From positions 2,790,001 through 2,854,000 of the forward strand of contig JAPFFF010000008.1 in assembly GCA_039105265.1 (NCBI GenBank): a stretch of 64,000 nt of DNA, in the 5' to 3' direction. Positions 12,832 through 24,140 of this stretch are shown piece by piece. Origin of the DNA: Tritrichomonas musculus. Lineage: Eukaryota > Parabasalia > Tritrichomonadida > Tritrichomonadidae. Position 1 is the first letter of the stretch; each line of letters starts with the position of its first letter. The notes under the pieces were generated by a model. That model saw nothing but the letters and a program-made list of their open reading frames with translations. It was not told where the DNA came from and searched no databases. Position numbers and translations under genes: made by a program.

Positions 12832-15294
12832 ATGGGAAACGATATTTCTACAAGCCAAAACCAGATTTCAGATCAATCCCAATCCCAATCTAATGGGAAG
12901 GAGCATTCCCATCATACAGGCCGATCACGAAAGAATAATTTTGAAGATGGCATAGATCAGATTATATTTGAAGAACAAAGCCAAATTTCAGATCAATCCC
13001 AATATCAACTCAATAAGAAAAAGCATTCCCGTCATACAGGCAGATTCTCAAAACATATTTTTGAAGATGATATTGATCAAATATCTGAGAGCCAAAATAC
13101 TCCAACTTCAAACTCAATACAAAATCCACCAAATTTAAACGCAGCACAAAATCAGCAAACATTAAACACAATGCATAATTCGCCAACATTAAGTGCATTG
13201 CATAATTCACCAATATTAAGCACAATGCATAATTCACCAACATTAAGTGCATCACATAATTCACCAATATTAAGCACAGCACAAAATCAGCAAACATTAA
13301 ACACAATGCATAATTCGCCAACATTAAACACAATGCATAATTCGCCAACATTAAACACAATGCATAATTCGCCAACATTAAACACAATGCATAATTCGCC
13401 AACATTAAGTGCATTGCATAATTCACCAACATTAAGTGCATTGCATAATTCACCAACATTAAGTGCATCACATAATTCACCAATATTAAACGCAGCACAA
13501 AATCAGCAAACATTAAACACAATGCATAATTCGCCAACATTAAACACAATGCATAATTCACCAACATTAAGTGCATCACATAATTCACCAATATTAAGCA
13601 CAGCACAAAATCAGCAAACATTAAACATAATGCATAATTCACTTACATTTAACACATTGCCAAATTTAATACACTACTCTCCACCTTTCAGTTTTATGCA
13701 TAATTCTCAGCCTTTAAGAACACAATCATTTCAAAATTCGCCTATTTCAATCACAACGCTAAATGCTTCACCTTTAAACACAAGAACAGTGCATAATTTA
13801 CCAACAATCAATTTAATGCAAAATCCATCTAACTCAAGAGTATCACAAAATTCATTGTCATTTAATCAAGCACAGATTTCTCATCATATTAATCAAGAAA
13901 ATAAATCATCCAAAAGAATCAAATCAAAAATTGATGAATCAAAAGTGTTCAAATATTACAACAAGCATGGTTTAAATCAAACTAAAGTGCACTTTCACAT
14001 TGGATTTGAACGACTCCAAAAAATACTTAAAAACAATGGTAAATATCGTAATAAACGTAAAACTAATGTAGAAATTGATGATTTTATTGTTGAACTTGCT
14101 TCATCAGGGAGGCAAGCTTTTGCTATTTCTGTTGAAATTGAAAAACGATTTCATAAGCACATATCAAAACAAACAGTTATCAGACGTTTAAAAGAAAATC
14201 ATTTTAAATACAGGAAGCTTTTCAAAGTTCCAGAATTATCTGAATCACAAATATTATTAAGATATAACTTTTCATCATTACTTTTTATAAATAACTTTGA
14301 TTTTAATGAAGAAATGATTTTTTTTTCTGATGAAGCAAGATTTTCTTTTAGACCTGATCACAAAAAATGGTGGGTACAAGATGATGATATGTCGGTTAAA
14401 GCGACAACGCAAATTCGTAAATATCCATATAGTACTCTTATTTGGGCTGCAATCGGCCATAATTTTAAATCTAAAATTATTTTTATTGACAAAAGCGTTA
14501 ACCAAGAACGTTATAAAGAGATCCTCAAACAATCAAAAATATTTCAAGATCTCGATCAAATGAGGAAACCATTTAATTATTATTTCCAACAAGATGGGGC
14601 AACCTGCCATCAAACTGATAACGTTTTGAATTTTATTTTTAAGAAAGCCAGAGTTCTCAATGGGTGGCCACCAAACTCGCCTGATCTTTCGCCCATTGAG
14701 AACCTCTGGGCAATAATGAAGGAACGGTTAAACCGTTTAACTACTAAACCAAAAAATAAAGATGAATTAAAAAAATTCATACAAAAAGTTTATGATGAAA
14801 TCTCATTAGATATCATTAATAATCTTGTAAATACATTCGAATACCGATTAAAAATGTGTAAAGATTTTGGAGGCAAAACAATTGCTCATTTTATACGTAA
14901 AGGTTATCATTCCATTCCACAACAATATATAGTTTCTGAAGAACAATGTCCTCCTCTACTAACACCAGAAATGTACCTCAAAATATATAAAGAAAATCGG
15001 AAAACTCCGCATAGGTGGAAAGCAATTGCAAAAAGAATCGGTGAATCCCAAAAAATTGATAATATCATTGTAAAAAATAAAGCATTGGAAATTCAAAGAA
15101 AAATAAAAGATTTTAAGAAGCACCAATCAATTATTAAACAAATACCATTTGAGCTTTCTGGTATTATTGAGTATTTAAATGAATCTGAAGATAAATCATT
15201 AAAAGAAAATGAAGAAGAAGAAGAAGAGGAAGAAGAGGAGGTAGAGGAGGAAGAAGAAAACACTACTGATGATGAAATAATGAATCCATATTAA
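12832..15294 (+). CDS. Tc1-like DD34E transposase with repeat-rich N-terminus
   Basis: The product cuts and rejoins DNA at the ends of its own element. The first ATG in frame is at 12832, giving 820 residues. Residues about 100-270 are some 20 variants of a 9-residue unit such as HNSPTLNTM. Two helix-turn-helix regions follow (about residues 360-400 and 420-465). The catalytic triad is visible as FSDEARF (Asp500), QQDGATCH (Asp588) and SPIENLW (Glu623); 34 residues separate the last two, the Tc1 spacing. After the catalytic core come about 130 extra residues with a basic helical segment (ending KTPHRWKAIAKRI and onwards), then a Glu-rich tail. A usual Tc1 transposase is about 340 residues, so this one is more than twice as long. 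No break is seen. Confidence 0.9.
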   Translation: MGNDISTSQNQISDQSQSQSNGKEHSHHTGRSRKNNFEDGIDQIIFEEQSQISDQSQYQLNKKKHSRHTGRFSKHIFEDDIDQISESQNTPTSNSIQNPPNLNAAQNQQTLNTMHNSPTLSALHNSPILSTMHNSPTLSASHNSPILSTAQNQQTLNTMHNSPTLNTMHNSPTLNTMHNSPTLNTMHNSPTLSALHNSPTLSALHNSPTLSASHNSPILNAAQNQQTLNTMHNSPTLNTMHNSPTLSASHNSPILSTAQNQQTLNIMHNSLTFNTLPNLIHYSPPFSFMHNSQPLRTQSFQNSPISITTLNASPLNTRTVHNLPTINLMQNPSNSRVSQNSLSFNQAQISHHINQENKSSKRIKSKIDESKVFKYYNKHGLNQTKVHFHIGFERLQKILKNNGKYRNKRKTNVEIDDFIVELASSGRQAFAISVEIEKRFHKHISKQTVIRRLKENHFKYRKLFKVPELSESQILLRYNFSSLLFINNFDFNEEMIFFSDEARFSFRPDHKKWWVQDDDMSVKATTQIRKYPYSTLIWAAIGHNFKSKIIFIDKSVNQERYKEILKQSKIFQDLDQMRKPFNYYFQQDGATCHQTDNVLNFIFKKARVLNGWPPNSPDLSPIENLWAIMKERLNRLTTKPKNKDELKKFIQKVYDEISLDIINNLVNTFEYRLKMCKDFGGKTIAHFIRKGYHSIPQQYIVSEEQCPPLLTPEMYLKIYKENRKTPHRWKAIAKRIGESQKIDNIIVKNKALEIQRKIKDFKKHQSIIKQIPFELSGIIEYLNESEDKSLKENEEEEEEEEEEVEEEEENTTDDEIMNPY
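13120..13640 (+). repeat. 27-base in-frame tandem repeats in transposase gene
   Basis: About 20 variants of a 27-base unit (like CATAATTCGCCAACATTAAA plus ACACAATG) encode 9-residue units rich in Asn, Ser, Pro and Thr. Variants AACACAATG, AGTGCATTG, AGTGCATCA and AACGCAGCA recur in mixed order, as expected from unequal exchange or slippage. The opposite strand is also open across it, which is a side effect of the repeat. Confidence 0.9.
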
Positions 15295-15381
15295 TTTTAA
15301 ATTCTTTTTTTTTTTTTTTTTCTGAGTGTGTAATAATAAAAATTATTCAATTTTTGAGAATCTATTCATTTTTTGAATTGT

Positions 15382-15395
15382 CCAAAAACTAGACC
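15382..15395. repeat. Internal copy of Tc1 TIR core
   Basis: CCAAAAACTAGACC here is the same 14 bases as the left TIR core and the inverse of the right TIR core about 75 bases further on. The right end can therefore fold into a stem-loop. It may be a second transposase binding site. Confidence 0.75.
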
Positions 15396-15582
15396 TGTGA
15401 AAAACAAAATAAACTTATCAAAATAAAAAATAATTTTTTGAATTTCCCACAATTAAATTGAAAGGTCTAGTTTTTGGAAGGTAGTTTATCAAGAAAGATA
15501 TCAAAATAAAAAATCAATTATGTTAAATTGATTATCTAAGTTTTTGAAATCGTGAAGAAACTTTCAGAAAAAGAAACCAAGT

Positions 15583-16997
15583 CAAATATTTATCAATATG
15601 CATTAAATATGTATCAATATACATTAAATATGTATGAATATTCATTAAATATGTATCAATATACATTAAATATGTATCAATATACATTAAATATGTATGA
15701 ATATGCACATAAATGTATGAATATGAATTAAATATGTATCAATATGAACATAAATGTATGAATATGCATTAAATATGTATGAATATTCATTAAATATGTA
15801 TCAATATACATTAAATATGTATCAATATACATTAAATATGTATGAATATGCACATAAATGTATGAATATGAATTAAATATGTATCAATATGAACATAAAT
15901 GTATGAATATGCATTAAATATGTATGAATATGCATTAAATATGTATGAATATGCATCAAACATGTATCAATATGCATCAAATATGTATCAATATTCATTA
16001 AATATGTATCAATATACATTAAATATGTATCAATATGCACATAAATGTATGAATATGCATCAAACATGTATCAATATGCATCAAATATGTATCAATATTC
16101 ATTAAATATGTATCAATATTCATTAGATATGTATCAATATTCATTAAATATGTATGAATATTCATTAAATATGTATCAATATACATTAAATATGTATCAA
16201 TATACATTAAATATGTATGAATATGCACATAAATGTATGAATATGAATTAAATATGTATCAATATGAACATAAATGTATGAATATGCATTAAATATGTAT
16301 GAATATGCATCAAACATGTATCAATATGCATCAAATATGTATCAATATTCATTAAATATGTATCAATATACATTAAATATGTATCAATATGCACATAAAT
16401 GTATGAATATGCATCAAACATGTATCAATATTCATTAAATATGTATCAATATTCATTAAATATGTATCAATATTCATTAGATATGTATCAATATTCATTA
16501 AATATGTATGAATATGCATTAAATATGTATGAATATGCACATAAATGTATGAATATGAATTAAATATGTATCAATATGCATCAAATATGCATCAATATTC
16601 ATTAAATATGTATGAATATGCATCAAACATGTATCAATATGCATCAAATATGTATCAATATTCATTAAATATGTATCAATATACATTAAATATGTATCAA
16701 TATGCACATAAATGTATGAATATGCATCAAACATGTATCAATATTCATTAAATATGTATCAATATTCATTAAATATGTATCAATATTCATTAAATATGTA
16801 TCAATATTCATTAGATATGTATCAATATTCATTAAATATGTATGAATATGCATTAAATATGTATGAATATGCACATAAATGTATGAATATGAATTAAATA
16901 TGTATCAATATGCATCAAATATGTATTAATATGCATCAAACATGTATCAATATGCATTAAATATGTATGAATATTCATTAAATATATATCAATATGC
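15583..16997. repeat. 21-base minisatellite, left part
   Basis: About 66 units of a 21-base repeat such as ATGTATCAATATGCATTAAAT vary at a few places (TATCAA/TATGAA; GCATTA/TTCATT/ACATTA/GCATCA). A larger period of about 147 bases (seven units) is visible: the block with GCACATAAATGTATGAATATG near 15697 recurs near 15840. Both strands are open over hundreds of bases (7-residue units such as MYQYTLN), but this follows from the repeat and does not suggest a gene. Confidence 0.9.
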
Positions 16998-17013
16998 GTC
17001 AACTAATTAGGTT

Positions 17014-19290
17014 GTGATAGATAACAAGAAGTATTGGTTACTTCAATGGAACATAGATACTGGATATACTATACCTAATGACTTAGAGTTTAGGTTTAGT
17101 GAGTATTGTTTTGGTAATAAGTGGTTTTTATCATGGGATGGTACAAAATGGGTAGGTGATAACATACAAGGACATATCAATGGTAGATTAGTTAATGGAT
17201 TAAATAAGGAGAATGAGTATGGTGAAGATGGTACCTACATACAAGTCAAGAGGAGTGAGAGGAACATGAAACTGATTAATAAGCTTAATGACTACTCTCT
17301 TGATAACTTACTACATTACATGATTCATGGAGGTAAGTGTAAAATAGACAGTTTTGTAAAATTAAAGACAGGAGATGTAGAACCTTTTTCGAAGTATGGT
17401 CTAGGCTTCCAAACAAGTCAAGGAGGTACGAAAGATGGATATGATATAGAAGCAATAAGGTGCTATAAGATGAATAATGCGACTAAAAAATTAGAAACTA
17501 GTGCTATTGATGAATTCTACCTAGATATAACTCTTGAAGGTTCTAAAAATGCAAATAGGTTCTCAGTTCGACCTACTGGAAAAGAAGGCAATGGAGGAGA
17601 CAAGGTATGGTTGTTCTTACATGGTGTACTTGATTCATGTGAACAGCTTGAATATATATATGCAGCTTCGACTACTAATGACTTAAGAGATATTAAGATA
17701 TATTTAGCTGATGAATATTTTGACCCAATAGATGAGGTTCATTGGGATGCAACTACTAACCCATTCGAGTATATCATTAAGCAGCAATTTTATGAAGTAT
17801 CCCCAAATCCTAATGGGGCAACAACCTCATATACTGATTATAATATTACCTCCTCTAAGATAATAACAGCTGATAATATTACTACTATGAGGAGCGATTT
17901 AAATTTGGTTACCAACAATGTGGATGTTATTAGCTATGATGTTAACGAAATGAACACTGTTATGGAAAGCTTAAAAGGTAGAGTCTCAAGGACTGAACAA
18001 GTTACTCAACATCTGGAGGATGATGTAGATAATTTGCGTATAGTCTCATGGACAGCATTAACTTTTGGAGTTGCAGGTACTGCTGGATCAATAGATTCTA
18101 TTGGTATGCAGCTATTTCCAGATGGTATAAGCTTTCCTATCATAAAAGGTGGAGAATTCCTTAAAAGGTTATTCTCACATAAGTCAACCAAAGGTATGAG
18201 TGATTTAGTTAGAAATAGTATTAACTTCATGTCAGATACTACGTCAAGAAGCATAACCAAAGATATTACACCTATAATTACCTGGTGTGAGGAAGAGTAT
18301 AAGCAACTAGATGAACTACCTTTTACTGATGAGAATGACAACACAGATACAGGAAGCTTGACATTAAGTGGTGCTATGGATATCAGCAATATGTTTAGGG
18401 ATTCACAAAAGCCTTGCTTCAAGTTGTTAGCTGAGAAGGTCAATGAGTTAGAGGCTGAGTTTGATAACTACCCTACTGTGGATGAAGCTAATGAAGCCTT
18501 GAAGGAGTGTATATTAATTAAAGACATTAGCAAATTTTGAGAGAAAAATGATTTAAACTATAAAGAATCTATTGAAGTGCCATTTGAAAATGTACAAGAT
18601 AGTTCAGGATTGTGGGAAGTCAAAATAAAAATGGGTAGAGGAACTCGTCTTGTTGGAACGATAACTGATGACGATGGTGTTGTGAAGAATTTTGATTTTA
18701 TGTTTGATTATGATGCTGATGTACCTGAGAATACCGATATTTACACCAATACAGAAATAGACGGAATCACTTATCCCGTTAATTATTATCAAACTGAGAG
18801 TGGTGAATGGCGTTTTAATATAGAGAGCGATACAGGATTTTTAGATACCAAATTAAAATTAGCGGAAAAAATATTGAAATAGGATGAAATAGCTTTAAAG
18901 AGTGATATTACATCATTATTGGATGACTTATATTGGAGAATATTTTATTCAGGATTTCACAAATCATATTATGAGGATATTCCAGAATTATGCTGGTATT
19001 CTTACGATACTAGTTCTAAAAAATTAATTGTATGCGTCGAATATAATAGTTTATATATGGAAATGTTATTTACATTTAAAGATTCAAATGAAAAGAAACA
19101 TTATGTTAGAGTTAATTATAGTGAAGGATTTGCAGTACTAGATGAAATATATGGTGAAGATAAACTTAGAGAATCCAATAGAAAAAGAGATTTTGAATAT
19201 GAATTTCCACGTATCGATTTTCAATTAAAAGGCACTGGAAATATACCATTTACAGAATATAATCTAAAGCAAGTCAAAGCCACACCATAA
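17014..19290 (+). mobile_element. Fossil virus-like (possibly Polinton/Maverick) coding block
   Basis: This block is coding-like DNA with better base composition than its surroundings. It does not begin like a host gene; it emerges directly from the minisatellite. The larger part encodes a protein with an N-terminal mixed region, a heptad-rich middle that looks like a trimeric or fibre-type coiled coil, and a small hydrophobic glycine-rich segment after it, an arrangement seen in structural proteins of Polinton-like elements of trichomonads. The smaller part is not recognised. The copy is broken in at least two places and is only a fragment: no polymerase, integrase or terminal repeats are present. 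The family assignment is an inference from general pattern and remains weak. Moderate decay suggests intermediate age. Confidence 0.4.
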
Positions 19291-19302
19291 AAGAGGCTTA
19301 TC

Positions 19303-19373
19303 GGGGCAGGTACCTGTGCCGTTTCATAGATGGGTGGTAGTGGGGTGGGGTACCTGTGCCATTTCATAAATGG
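19303..19373. repeat. Two GC-rich direct repeats
   Basis: GGTACCTGTGCC followed by (G/A)TTTCATA(G/A)ATGG occurs twice, separated by a G-rich spacer (GGTGGTAGTGGGG). The GC content is strikingly high for this genome. It lies just after the fossil coding block and may belong to the same insert. GGTACC inside each unit is a small palindrome. Confidence 0.7.
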
Positions 19374-20220
19374 TGAGCATTGAGGTGGGTGGGTGGGATA
19401 ACAAGAAAAGAAGAAGAAGAAATTTTTTTTATTATATATTAATTATTGTAAAAATTTTTGAATTACTGCATTGCACTTTCTTTTACAATTTGAAAATATG
19501 TTTTTATAAATATATATACGTTCAATATAAAATATCAAAATTAAAAATAAAAAAAATATGAAATTAAAATGGAAATCTAAAAATAATTTTCTCATTACTT
19601 GACAGTTAATGTAATTTTAATATTTTATTTTATTTTATAATAGTATTATAATATAATTATAATATAAAATATATGCTACCTAATATAAATATAAAGTTAT
19701 ACTAATTTATAAATTAACTGTTCTTATAACTTTTTGTGCAATGTATTCAATTATTTTGTTATATATTTGAATTGATTTAAATCAACGTGTTTTTGATCCA
19801 TTCAATTTTTTTATCTAAATATCTAATAATATTTTGTAATTGTGTCTCGTATTTAAATATACAAATAAATATTTAAAATACTTAGATAAAGTTACCATAA
19901 TTGGTAATATATTTTCTATCAATATTGTCTTTATTATTTATTTTACATTTAAATACAACTTCGTGAAAGCTAAATTATTTTATAAGTTGCTTTATTATCA
20001 TTATAAATCGTTTAACTATATTATTATTTTAATTAAGATTAATTTATTTTTCAATAAAACAATTTCTTGACAGCAAAAATTTTGCAATCACATTAAACAA
20101 TCAATATCATGACATCTAAATCATTTTATTATTTTATTTTATCATTTCACAATATTAGTTTTATTTTAACGTGACAGCATCGTCTAGTTTTTTTTATTTT
20201 TTATTTTTTTATTTTTTTAA
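19374..20220. other. AT-rich tail of the insert in the minisatellite
   Basis: There are no genes here. After a short GT-rich and GAAGAA stretch the sequence is low-complexity A/T DNA. It lies between the fossil coding block and the Helitron-like terminus. Confidence 0.5.
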
Positions 20221-20231
20221 AGTAGTTCGTG

Positions 20232-20270
20232 TTGACGCGAGGGGAGCCATGCCCCGCGGAAACCGACTAG
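20232..20270 (+). mobile_element. Helitron-like 3' terminus
   Basis: A GC-rich imperfect hairpin (GCGAGGGG, loop, CCCCGCGG at 20236-20259) is followed 11 bases later by CTAG and then T. Helitrons are known to end with a short GC-rich hairpin about 10 bases before CTRR and to insert between A and T. The sequence fits at the 3' side. No Rep/helicase gene is visible, and the 5' end cannot be fixed: it should start with TC after an A, and the surrounding repeat offers many such sites. If real, this is a non-autonomous copy. Confidence 0.5.
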
Positions 20271-20280
20271 TATATACTAC

Positions 20281-20607
20281 TATATGTATCAATATGCATT
20301 AAATATGTATGAATATTCATTAAATATGTATCAATTTGCATTAAATATGTATGAATATGCACATAAATGTATGAATATTCATTAAATGTGTATCAATATG
20401 CACATAAATGTATGAATATGCATTAAATATGTATCAATATACATTAAATATGTATGAATATGCATCAAATACTTATGAATATGCATCAAATACTTATGAA
20501 TATGCATCAAATACTTATGAATATGCATCAAATATGTATGAATATGCACATAAATGTATGAATATGCATTAAATATGTAATAATATGCATCAAATATGTA
20601 TGTATCA
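20281..20607. repeat. 21-base minisatellite, right part
   Basis: The same units as at 15583-16997 resume directly after the Helitron-like terminus, with variants such as ATGCATCAAATACTTATGA repeated three times. This suggests that one array was split by the insertion between about 16998 and 20280. Confidence 0.85.
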
Positions 20608-20619
20608 ATTAATCTAATA

Positions 20620-23600
20620 TAATATTATTAATTACTCATTACTAAACGATTTTTCGATGCATTATCCTCGCGCTCTCAACAATGCTGGAGACAGTTTTTT
20701 GTCGAGCTAATTCAAGTAAAAATGCTAACATTTAAGTGGAAGATAGTCTTCTCATCGGCTGGCACATACGTTGTCAATAGAAACGACTCGGCATACACAA
20801 AACAGAGAGAGTAAGGGGGAACAGCTGGACGGTTAGATAAAAATGACCCCTCGTCATAGGGTTTACATACATCTATCATCAGCGCCATGACTCAAAAAAT
20901 CGTCACTTTTTCAAAATTAGCCCTCAAAACTTTCACAAAATGGCATAGACAAATTTTGAATAAATTGACGAACTCCCAAAAATAACAACAGCTCAAAATA
21001 ACGAAAAATAGAACTTTTAAAAATTTTTTATTTTTTTATCAGCAATTTATAAAATGTCAAACCAAGCCGAACAATTAAGCACCCTCATAAGAGACCAAAA
21101 CGACGATATGCGATACGAGAACCTGCTGCTAAAAAACAAAATTAATAATGTTTTTATCTTTCCATTTGCGAACAACAACCAACGAAACACAATTAATGTG
21201 TTTTCGTTTAAACAATATTGTTTTTATTCGTTCTACAAATGCAACCACAAACGAACAACAACGAAACACATGCAACAGAGGAACAAGGAACTATCGAAAA
21301 CATTCGCGAACTCGATTACAGTATATCCGATAAAGAAGGTGTTAAGCTTCCTATCTCTTACTTCTCAGCTAAATGTAAAACAAAAGCCGAAACACTGTTA
21401 TATAACATTACAAGAATTCTAAACACTAACGATACAGCAGATATCGATTTTACACTTGGTGGAACAAACAACAAAGAGCTTAAACCATTATGTTCCAGAT
21501 TCTGCGACAACATTATAGTTTATTTTATAATATCGGAAGACGTTAAAAAGCATAATAAGACATTAACGAGCTATATAAAATGTAAAGAAACAAACGACGA
21601 TAAACAAGAGGTAGATAAGGAAGAGAGCAGCAAAGAATACAGGCAATTAAATAGAGTTCTTAAAGAGATAGCACCGTTTCTTGCCAACAACACGGAACAC
21701 ATTAAAGAATTGTTTAATAAGTTCGATATACCAATTAACAAGACAATCATAAAGCAAACATCGTTTAAAGTCGATAAAGGAAACATTAAACAGTTTATTA
21801 AAGTATCTCTACCAGACGCATCGTTAGATAAGATTCTTAATATTGTATGCAGTAAAGAGATAATTAAAGAGTTTAATAATAATGGAATCTTTATAAACGA
21901 TATCGATATTACACAGGATTACAGTGGAACCATTAGCAAGAAGGATGTTATCAATTACCTGTTAAACAAGCCAGACTTTAGAAAGGAAGGAGATACATGT
22001 AATACATTAGACGAATGAACAAGCGATACATCGGACGGCTTAGAAGATTACAGGGACTTAATAAACGAAGAAATATATAACGAAGAAGAATTAAACAGGA
22101 TTAATTCGAGATATAGCACAAATAAACCGATTAAAACAATTATCGATAATAATAATTCTGTTGGTGCCAATTGTTTAACATTTATAACGAATTCTTATTT
22201 TGGTGCAGTTCGATATAAGTTTTATAACAAATTTGTGCAATCGATTGAGTCGCCTAGTGTTCGCGGTCGTGTTGGAAACCATTATAGCCATTGGACAACC
22301 AACCCCGAACAGATATTAAAAGAATCTATTAATAAATCTCTCGAAACTGGTCTATTAAGATTAGAAATAACATATTACATCGAAAACCAAGCAATAACAG
22401 AAGAATACATTAACGAACACTTCGATTATCTTGTTTCTCTATTGCCTCCAAAGCTTATATTCTATAACAGCATATCTGAACAATGGATGCTATTACTTAT
22501 AGCAATTAAATATAATCTTTGTATAGTGGACGTCGATAACAGTCTGGCAATGTTCTCGTATTCGATAAACAAGCTAACGAACAAGATTAGTGGTTTTTAT
22601 ATTAAGAACATTACGACAAACAAGTTATCGAACATACTTAAATTATATTCGTTTAATTGTCCGATTGTATTGTTATCCTTTAAGCGAACAATCGAAGAAG
22701 GAAAAGATAAGCTGCTTATTAAACAGTGAACATATAAAAAGGAACTAATAAACACAGTTAACAAATCGTTTGTGTTAAACGAATTAATAACTTATCTATC
22801 GAACGGAAACACTTACTTTACTCCTTGTATAGCTAAAGAAAACAGTAAAGCCGAAGATGTAGGGCTAATAGATTGCCCGATGTGTCGTTTACGATTCCAA
22901 ACAAAGAAGAATATAAGCCAACTAACAACTTATAACGTTCCGATAGTGTTTAAACCAATCGATAAACAATTAATAGAGTACCCGCAAGAGAACATAAACA
23001 GAACAACCAAACGAATAAAGGAAGATAAAGAAGAGAATCGATTTAAAGATGCACGAGAAGAATTAATAAACGAAATTGTAAGAGAAAACCATATTAAACG
23101 ACAGCTTGCTAAAGAGCAAACACAAATGCTTGAAGATAAACGAAACGAACTAATAAAACAGAAAGAAGAAGAGTTTAACCAACAAATGCAAGAATACAAA
23201 GCCTACGAAGAAGCCACAAAAATAAAGAACACATTTATTAAATTGTTTAACGAAACTCTTAACTCGAACAAACATAAATTAATCGAATTAAACGATAAAG
23301 AACATTTATTTGTTTATGCATTTAAGTTTATCTTTACTCGGTTTGGTAGTACAGCTTTATTGTTATGCAGCAAACAAGACAACATCGACAGAGAATCTAA
23401 TTTATCGATTTACTGGTCGGTTAAATCTGTTTACGATTATCTAATAGAGAACAATAGCAAATGGTCCGAATTAGCAAATAACATTTATGGCTCTTCGTTC
23501 GGGATACCAATAATAGAAATAGAAAAGGAAGGCGTCTATTACAATGCTTCTCGTAATCTGTGCGCAAAAATAAATGTTGTTAACAACACAACGACAAGCA

Positions 23601-24140
23601 ACGAAATACATTTAAACCAGCCTTTAGAGTTCTGGCACACTACAGCAATCGAAACAATAAAGAAAGAAGTACCGAACGATATTAAAGTCGATAATATATT
23701 GACACATGACAGTTATTGTAAAGGAAAACACGAGCCTATCGATAAACTCGTTAAACAAGGCGATATTATCGAAATCTTTAATACATTCCAACACAAAGGA
23801 AGCTATTTAATTAGTTTTCGATTAAATGGCAAGGAACAAACAGCGAAAAGTAATCGTTTCCTGGACGATATAATAAAAGATAAAGAAAGTGTTTTTAAAG
23901 TTGTTGTCGGTGTGCAGAAGACGCACCCAATTAGTAAACGTCGTTGTTATATCTTTATTTCTTAAAGCAGGAAGCAGACAAAACCAAGTTATCGACAATA
24001 AAGGAAGAAGGATAATAAATAGATTTGTATTTAGACAAGAAACCACCAGGCACGAATCGCTCTCTAATAGACTCGTAATTAATGTGTTTATTTTGTATAA
24101 CGTGTACGAACCGTATTTGTTGTGTTGGATTATTAGATAA
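20620..24140 (+). mobile_element. Fossil virus-like coding block of unknown family
   Basis: This 3.5 kb block has codon and base use unlike the host genes (many CGA, TCG and AAC codons) and a non-repetitive leader from about 20620. It encodes remnants of one or more large proteins. Visible parts are an acidic, lysine-rich region, a central region with conserved-looking aromatic and charged motifs (GRVGNHYSHW, then GLLRLEITYYI), a CPMC cysteine pair, and a long charged coiled coil. No known domain is recognised with confidence. The style recalls replication proteins of large DNA viruses or virus-like elements, which is inference. It is broken in about three to five places and has no visible terminal repeats, so it is an old integrated fragment. 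Confidence 0.4.

Larger units (their letters stand above)
12727..15488 (+). mobile_element. Apparently complete Tc1-like transposon
   Basis: Inverted repeats of about 33 bases bound the element, including the flanking TA pair (12727-12759 and 15456-15488). Both contain CCAAAAACTAGACC and differ at three places. Outermost is TA on both sides, the target of Tc1/mariner elements. The single gene between them is uninterrupted. A third copy of the TIR core lies at 15382-15395, inverted relative to the right end. The intact frame and close TIRs suggest recent movement. Confidence 0.85.

Noticed and set aside
13010-13642. 210-residue minus-strand frame opposite the transposase repeats
   Set aside because: A shadow of the 27-base repeat, with Met/Leu/Asn/Tyr-only units.
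15873-16897. Several short frames on both strands in the 21-base array
   Set aside because: They are by-products of the repeat, with no non-repetitive part.
15583-20607. CRISPR-like array
   Set aside because: Units are adjacent 21-base variants without unique spacers, in a eukaryotic setting.
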